A DNA stretch of 64,000 nt from Accumulibacter sp031732815 (GTDB lineage: Bacteria > Pseudomonadota > Gammaproteobacteria > Burkholderiales > Rhodocyclaceae). Position numbers and translations under genes: made by a program. The notes under the pieces were generated by a model, which saw nothing but the letters and a program-made list of their open reading frames with translations, was not told the DNA's origin and made no database searches. The stretch is taken from contig NZ_JAVMKF010000304.1 in the NCBI RefSeq assembly GCF_031732815.1, forward strand, positions 6,103-70,102, read 5' to 3'. This document shows, piece by piece, positions 60,295 to 64,000 of the stretch (position 1 is its first letter; the number at the start of each line of letters is the position of its first letter).

Positions 60295-60750
60295 ATGAAA
60301 CCACAGCCGCAGAAACCCACGGCAGCATTCATCGGTGCCTCCTGGCTGGCCTTGCTGGTTGGCGCATCCGGGTTCATTTCCGGGCTCTGGAATGCAGAGA
60401 TGCCGGTATATGAAAAGGGCTACTACTTTACCGTTCTGATGTTCGGGCTATTCGCCGCCGTCTCGCTGCAGAAGGCGGTGCGCGACCGCCTGGAAGGGAT
60501 TCCGGTAACCAACCTCTATTTCGGCCTCGCCTGGCTGGCGGTCGGCATGGCGATTCTCCTGCTCACCGCCGGTCTGTGGAACGTGACGCTGGCAATGAGC
60601 GAGAAAGGCTTCTACGCGATGGCCTTCCTGCTCAGCCTGTTTGCCTCAGTCGCCGTTCAGAAGAACGTGCGCGACATGGCACTGTTCAAGGACGAAGGCC
60701 CACTGGCGGATGAGAATGGCAACAACTCATTGGAAACACTGAACCGATAG
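60295..60750 (+). CDS. YiaA/YiaB-type two-helix inner-membrane protein
   Basis: 151 residues from ATG 60295 with TTGAGGGGC upstream. Two repeats of a YiaAB unit: FIGASWLALLVGASGFISGLW with KGYYFTVLMFGLFAAVSLQK, and FGLAWLAVGMAILLLTAGLW with KGFYAMAFLLSLFASVAVQK. Four membrane helices in all. Role unknown; some relatives respond to stress. Confidence 0.88.
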   Translation: MKPQPQKPTAAFIGASWLALLVGASGFISGLWNAEMPVYEKGYYFTVLMFGLFAAVSLQKAVRDRLEGIPVTNLYFGLAWLAVGMAILLLTAGLWNVTLAMSEKGFYAMAFLLSLFASVAVQKNVRDMALFKDEGPLADENGNNSLETLNR

Positions 60751-60795
60751 CGCGCCCCGAGGCGACGACGGTATCCGGCGCGCGCGGACGTACCG

Positions 60796-60832
60796 ATAGC
60801 CAGCCGCTATCTGACGAATTACCAGAATCAAT
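60796..60832 (+). promoter_or_regulatory. OxyR-type binding site upstream of ahpC
   Basis: ATAG-N7-CTAT-N7-ATTA-N7-CAAT, which matches 13 of 16 fixed bases of the OxyR four-part motif with exact spacing. It sits just upstream of a candidate -35. Confidence 0.65.
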
Positions 60833-60861
60833 TGGAACAATTATCGCAACTCGACTACGAT
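60832..60861 (+). promoter_or_regulatory. Putative ahpC promoter
   Basis: TTGGAA (60832-60837) and TACGAT (60856-60861), 18 bp apart. Weak, as expected for an activated promoter. It abuts the OxyR box. Confidence 0.45.
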
Positions 60862-60916
60862 GCGTTCCGTCGCATGACGATTCGTTTCCTTCACTGAACT
60901 CAAAGGAGAGCTCACG

Positions 60917-61480
60917 ATGTCCTTGATCAATACCGAAATCAAGCCCTTCAAGGCAACCGCGTTCCACAATGGAAAGTTTGCTCCGGTGTCCGACGCTGAC
61001 CTGAAAGGCAAGTGGTCGGTCGTCGTCTTCTACCCGGCTGACTTCACCTTCGTCTGCCCGACCGAACTGGGCGACCTGGCCGATCAGTACGACGCTTTCC
61101 AGAAGATTGGCGTCGAGGTCTATGCCGTATCGACCGACACGCATTTCACGCACAAGGCCTGGCACGATGCCTCGGATACGATCAAGAAGATTCGCTACCC
61201 GATGATCGGCGATCCCACCGGAACGATCACGCGCAACTTCGGCGTCATGATCGAAGAAGAGGGTCTGGCGCTGCGCGGCACCTTCGTGATCAACCCGGAA
61301 GGAGTCATCAAGGTCTGCGAGATTCATGACCTCGGAATCGGCCGCGACGCCAAGGAACTGCTGCGCAAGGTGCAGGCCGCGCAGTACGTCGCCAGCCATC
61401 CGGGTGAAGTCTGCCCCGCCCGGTGGACGCCGGGCGAAACGACGCTGAAGCCGTCGCTGGACCTCGTCGGCAAGATCTGA
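60917..61480 (+). CDS. ahpC: Alkyl hydroperoxide reductase subunit C (peroxiredoxin)
   Basis: 187 residues from ATG 60917, with AAAGGAGAG upstream. Peroxidatic Cys47 (FTFVCPTE) and resolving Cys166 (GEVCPARW) mark a typical 2-Cys peroxiredoxin of the AhpC group. It reduces peroxides with AhpF as electron donor. Confidence 0.96.
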   Translation: MSLINTEIKPFKATAFHNGKFAPVSDADLKGKWSVVVFYPADFTFVCPTELGDLADQYDAFQKIGVEVYAVSTDTHFTHKAWHDASDTIKKIRYPMIGDPTGTITRNFGVMIEEEGLALRGTFVINPEGVIKVCEIHDLGIGRDAKELLRKVQAAQYVASHPGEVCPARWTPGETTLKPSLDLVGKI

Positions 61481-61491
61481 GCGCGCTGCGT

Positions 61492-61522
61492 CCGTGCTGC
61501 CGGAAGCGTTCCGGCAGCACGG
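61492..61522 (+). other. 14-bp perfect stem-loop after ahpC
   Basis: CCGTGCTGCCGGAA pairs fully with 61509-61522 around a GCG loop. No T-run follows, so it is a likely mRNA 3'-stabilising hairpin. Confidence 0.7.
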
Positions 61523-61537
61523 CGAATGCTGCAGCGC

Positions 61538-61577
61538 AAAGGGGCCGCGCGGGCGAGCCGCCTGCCGGCCCCTTTTT
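61538..61577 (+). terminator. Terminator/attenuator between ahpC and ahpF
   Basis: AAAGGGGCCG (61538-61547) pairs with CGGCCCCTTT (61566-61575) and T follows. ahpF must be read through it or have its own start. Confidence 0.65.
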
Positions 61578-61603
61578 CACGCCACTCGTAAAGGAAAACA
61601 GAC

Positions 61604-63163
61604 ATGTTGGACGCCAACATCGCCAATCAACTGCGCAGTTATCTGGAAAAGCTGCAGCGGCCCATCGAGTTGATCGCGGCCCTCGATGAAAGCGAGCAAG
61701 CCGACGAGATGTGGACGCTGCTGCAGGAGATCGCTGCGCTTTCACCGAAGATCAGCCTGCGACAGGACGCTGCGGCAGACCGCCGACCGTCGTTCTCGGT
61801 CGGCCAGCCGGGCGAAGCAGCGCGCATTCGCTTTTCTGGAATCCCCATGGGGCACGAGTTTACTTCGCTCGTCCTGGCGCTACTGCAAACTGGCGGCCAC
61901 CCGCCGAAAGCGGATGCCGAACTGCTCGCGACGATCCGGGCCATCCCGGGAACGTTCCGCTTCACCACGTTCATTTCCCTTTCGTGTCATAACTGCCCGG
62001 AAGTCGTCCAGGCACTCAACCTCCTGGCGGTGGTCAACCCGGGGATCAGTCACGAGATGGTCGACGGCGCGCTCTTTCAGGACGAGATCGAGGCGCGCCA
62101 GATCATGGGCGTACCGACCGTCCTGCTCAACGACGAACACTTTGGCCAGGGCCGGATGACGCTGGAGGAAATCGTCGGGCGCCTGGACACAAACGCCCAG
62201 CAACGCGAAGCGGAAAGGATTACGGCGCGCGCGCCCTTCGACGTGCTGATCGTCGGCGGTGGGCCAGCCGGAGCGGCGGCCGCGATCTACGCGGCACGCA
62301 AAGGGATCCGTACCGGCGTCGTCAGCGAACGCTTCGGCGGACAGGTACTCGACACGCTGGCGATCGAGAACTTCATCTCGGTAAAGGAAACCGACGGACC
62401 GCGCCTCGCCGCCGGACTGGAACAGCACGTGCGCGAATATGAAGTCGACATCATGAACCTGCAACAGGCGGCGGCCTTGTTGCCGGCGGATGCCAGCGGA
62501 CTGCACACCGTACGCCTGACGAGCGGTGCAACGCTGCGCAGCAAGACGGTGATCATTGCCACTGGCGCCCGCTGGCGTGAGATGAATGTTCCCGGCGAAA
62601 GGGAATACCGCGGCCACGGCGTCGCGTATTGCCCGCACTGCGACGGACCCTTGTTCAAGGGCAAGCGGGTTGCCGTGATCGGCGGCGGCAATTCTGGCGT
62701 CGAGGCGGCGATCGATCTGGCTGGCGTCGTCGCCCACGTGACGTTGATCGAATTTGAAGCGATGCTGCGCGCCGACGCCGTCCTGCAGAAGAAGTTGTTC
62801 AGTCTGCCCAACGTGCAGGTCCTCACGTCAGCCCTGACCAATGAAGTCACCGGCACTGGTGGCAAGGTCGATGGCCTGGTGTACACTGATCGGCCGAGCG
62901 GCCAGAAGCAACGCATCGATCTGGAAGGCGTTTTCGTACAGATCGGCTTGCTTCCGAACAGCGACTGGCTGAAGGGAACGATCGACCTCTCGCCACGCGG
63001 CGAGATCGAGATCGACGCGCGCGGAGCAAGCTCGCTACCCGGCGTCTTCGCTGCCGGCGATGTGACGACCGTGCCCTACAAACAGATCATCATCGCCATG
63101 GGTGAGGGAGCGCGTGCCGCACTCGGTGCGTTCGACCATCTCATCCGGACGTCTGTCACCTGA
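61604..63163 (+). CDS. ahpF: Alkyl hydroperoxide reductase subunit F
   Basis: 519 residues from ATG 61604, with AAAGGAAAAC upstream. N-terminal domain with redox pair Cys128-Cys131 (SCHNC), FAD-binding VGGGPAGAAAAIYAARKG, the NADH site GGGNSGVEAAIDLAG and the flavin-proximal pair Cys343-Cys346 (YCPHC). It passes electrons from NADH to AhpC. Confidence 0.95.
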   Translation: MLDANIANQLRSYLEKLQRPIELIAALDESEQADEMWTLLQEIAALSPKISLRQDAAADRRPSFSVGQPGEAARIRFSGIPMGHEFTSLVLALLQTGGHPPKADAELLATIRAIPGTFRFTTFISLSCHNCPEVVQALNLLAVVNPGISHEMVDGALFQDEIEARQIMGVPTVLLNDEHFGQGRMTLEEIVGRLDTNAQQREAERITARAPFDVLIVGGGPAGAAAAIYAARKGIRTGVVSERFGGQVLDTLAIENFISVKETDGPRLAAGLEQHVREYEVDIMNLQQAAALLPADASGLHTVRLTSGATLRSKTVIIATGARWREMNVPGEREYRGHGVAYCPHCDGPLFKGKRVAVIGGGNSGVEAAIDLAGVVAHVTLIEFEAMLRADAVLQKKLFSLPNVQVLTSALTNEVTGTGGKVDGLVYTDRPSGQKQRIDLEGVFVQIGLLPNSDWLKGTIDLSPRGEIEIDARGASSLPGVFAAGDVTTVPYKQIIIAMGEGARAALGAFDHLIRTSVT

Positions 63164-63296
63164 GATAGATGACTGCCGGAAAGACCGCCGCGGCGAGCAC
63201 CAGGACCAGCCATTCAAGCTTGTGGCGTGCCAGAAAGCCAGTGAAATGCATGATCAGAATCGAAATGGCCAGAATGTAGAACAGCGCGAAAAGCAT
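63156..63296 (-). CDS. Small membrane protein, 46 residues
   Basis: ATG 63296, with GGAAGAAAGGG upstream on the minus strand. Two hydrophobic segments (MLFALFYILAISILIMHF and EWLVLVLAAAVFPAVIYL) flank a short loop TGFLARHKL. The stop overlaps the end of ahpF on the other strand. Unknown function; similar small ORFs exist but I cannot name the family. Confidence 0.5.
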   Translation of the reverse strand: MLFALFYILAISILIMHFTGFLARHKLEWLVLVLAAAVFPAVIYLR

Positions 63297-63512
63297 CAGA
63301 CAACCCTTTCTTCCTTGACGCCGACCGGCGCCGACGAGCGCGGCTGCCGCCTGCCCAGCAGCACGCCGGCGGAGCTGCAAAGGCGCGACCGGCAAGCGCA
63401 GCAACGCCAGCTTGTCACCGGCGGATTTCCCGCACCCGCCACGCGGCGCCGGCGATCAGCGGCTGCCGCAGCGTCGGTCGGCTGGCCATCCGCGCGTCGC
63501 TGGCACGCCAAG
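63297..63512. other. Intergenic region between nadC and the small membrane ORF
   Basis: 216 bp without a gene I can support. It holds the putative ribosome site of the 46-residue ORF at its left end. Confidence 0.5.
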
Positions 63513-64000
63513 CTAGACCTGGAAGCGCATCGACAGGTCCAGCGCGTGCACGTCCTTGGTCAGCGCACCGATCGAAATCCGATGTACACCGGTTTCAGCG
63601 ATCTGACGTACATTGTCTAGACTGACGTTGCCCGACGCCTCGAGTACGGCGCGCTCGCCAGCGAGCGCCACCGCCTGGCGCATCTGGTCGAGCGTCATGT
63701 TGTCGAGCAGGACCATCGTCGCCCCGGCAGCGAGCGCTTGCTGCAACTCGGTCAGCGTCTCGACTTCGACCTGAATGAACTGACAAGCATCGACCGCCTG
63801 CTCGGCAACCCGCCGCGCCGAATCGATTGCACCGGCGATGCTGCCCGCGGCAAGGATGTGGTTTTCCTTGATCAGAATGCCGTCGTAGAGTCCAAGGCGG
63901 TGGTTGCCGCCTCCGCCGCAGCGCACCGCATATTTTTGCGCCAGGCGCAAGCCGGGAACCGTCTTGCGCGTATCGACCACCTGCGCTGCGGTGCCGGCAA
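63513..64000 (-). CDS. nadC: Nicotinate-nucleotide pyrophosphorylase, 5' end beyond the window edge
   Basis: At least 161 C-terminal residues; the reading frame is open to base 64000 and continues as AGTAAQVVDTRKTVPGLR. Motifs: DTRKTVPGLR, CGGGGNHRLGLYDGILIKENH, EVETLTELQQAL, LLDNMT and EASGNVSLDNVRQIAETGV. It makes nicotinate mononucleotide from quinolinate in NAD synthesis. The true start lies outside the window. Confidence 0.94.
   Translation of the reverse strand, partial: AGTAAQVVDTRKTVPGLRLAQKYAVRCGGGGNHRLGLYDGILIKENHILAAGSIAGAIDSARRVAEQAVDACQFIQVEVETLTELQQALAAGATMVLLDNMTLDQMRQAVALAGERAVLEASGNVSLDNVRQIAETGVHRISIGALTKDVHALDLSMRFQV

Overview
The window is GC-rich DNA from a draft or metagenome assembly (100 Ns at 19325-19424). 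It looks like a betaproteobacterium of the Rhodocyclales/'Candidatus Accumulibacter' type. The evidence is two phasin genes for polyhydroxyalkanoate granules, a DUF3579 gene, the purN-DUF3108-rsmB order, and an mlaFED(A)CB-bolA-murA operon. The lineage is inferred from gene content and order, not from a marker gene search.

Layout: 1-680 is the 5' part of an unknown minus-strand gene. 741-3125 is a minus-strand trio: two TIGR04282/TIGR04283-type transferases and a DUF3047 protein. 3267-5844 is an FGE/SUMF1-fold protein convergent with a secreted caspase-fold protein. 5961-9730 holds a zinc-ribbon membrane protein, dsbB, an rstAB-like two-component pair and two tiny coupled ORFs. 9929-14940 is a minus-strand housekeeping operon (dedA, purN, DUF3108, rsmB, mscS).

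15148-20699 is the accessory island. It has an IS630 element with a textbook -1 slippery site, then a 932-residue DUF4062-nSTAND-FGE fusion protein. The C-terminal end of that protein looks like the variable region of a diversity-generating retroelement (DGR) target. Next come a mosaic of duplicated gene scraps around the assembly gap and an Rpn-type nuclease with a 12-bp tandem repeat. 20772-22445 is an unknown membrane-anchored protein.

22578-25933 carries mutL, miaA and DUF3579. 26025-33031 is a long minus-strand envelope operon: mlaF, E, D, A, C, B, an ABC-2 exporter pair, bolA/ibaG and murA. 33162-50569 is a MSHA/type IV-pilus-like cluster. It starts with a sigma54 response regulator and ends with a PrsK/PilS-like histidine kinase divergent from a pilin gene. 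That pilin gene has a well-formed sigma54 promoter and an upstream palindrome, so the cluster probably contains its own regulatory loop. A class III nucleotide cyclase sits inside it.

50804-53543 is the Kdo/Lpt operon (kdsD, kdsC, lptC, lptA). It is followed by two phasins behind a strong sigma70 promoter that abuts a perfect 27-bp palindrome. 55022-59787 has a CinA-like protein and HrpA helicase. 60295-63163 has a YiaA-like membrane protein and ahpC-ahpF behind an OxyR-type box. The window ends in nadC (5' end outside). No rRNA, tRNA or CRISPR array was recognised.
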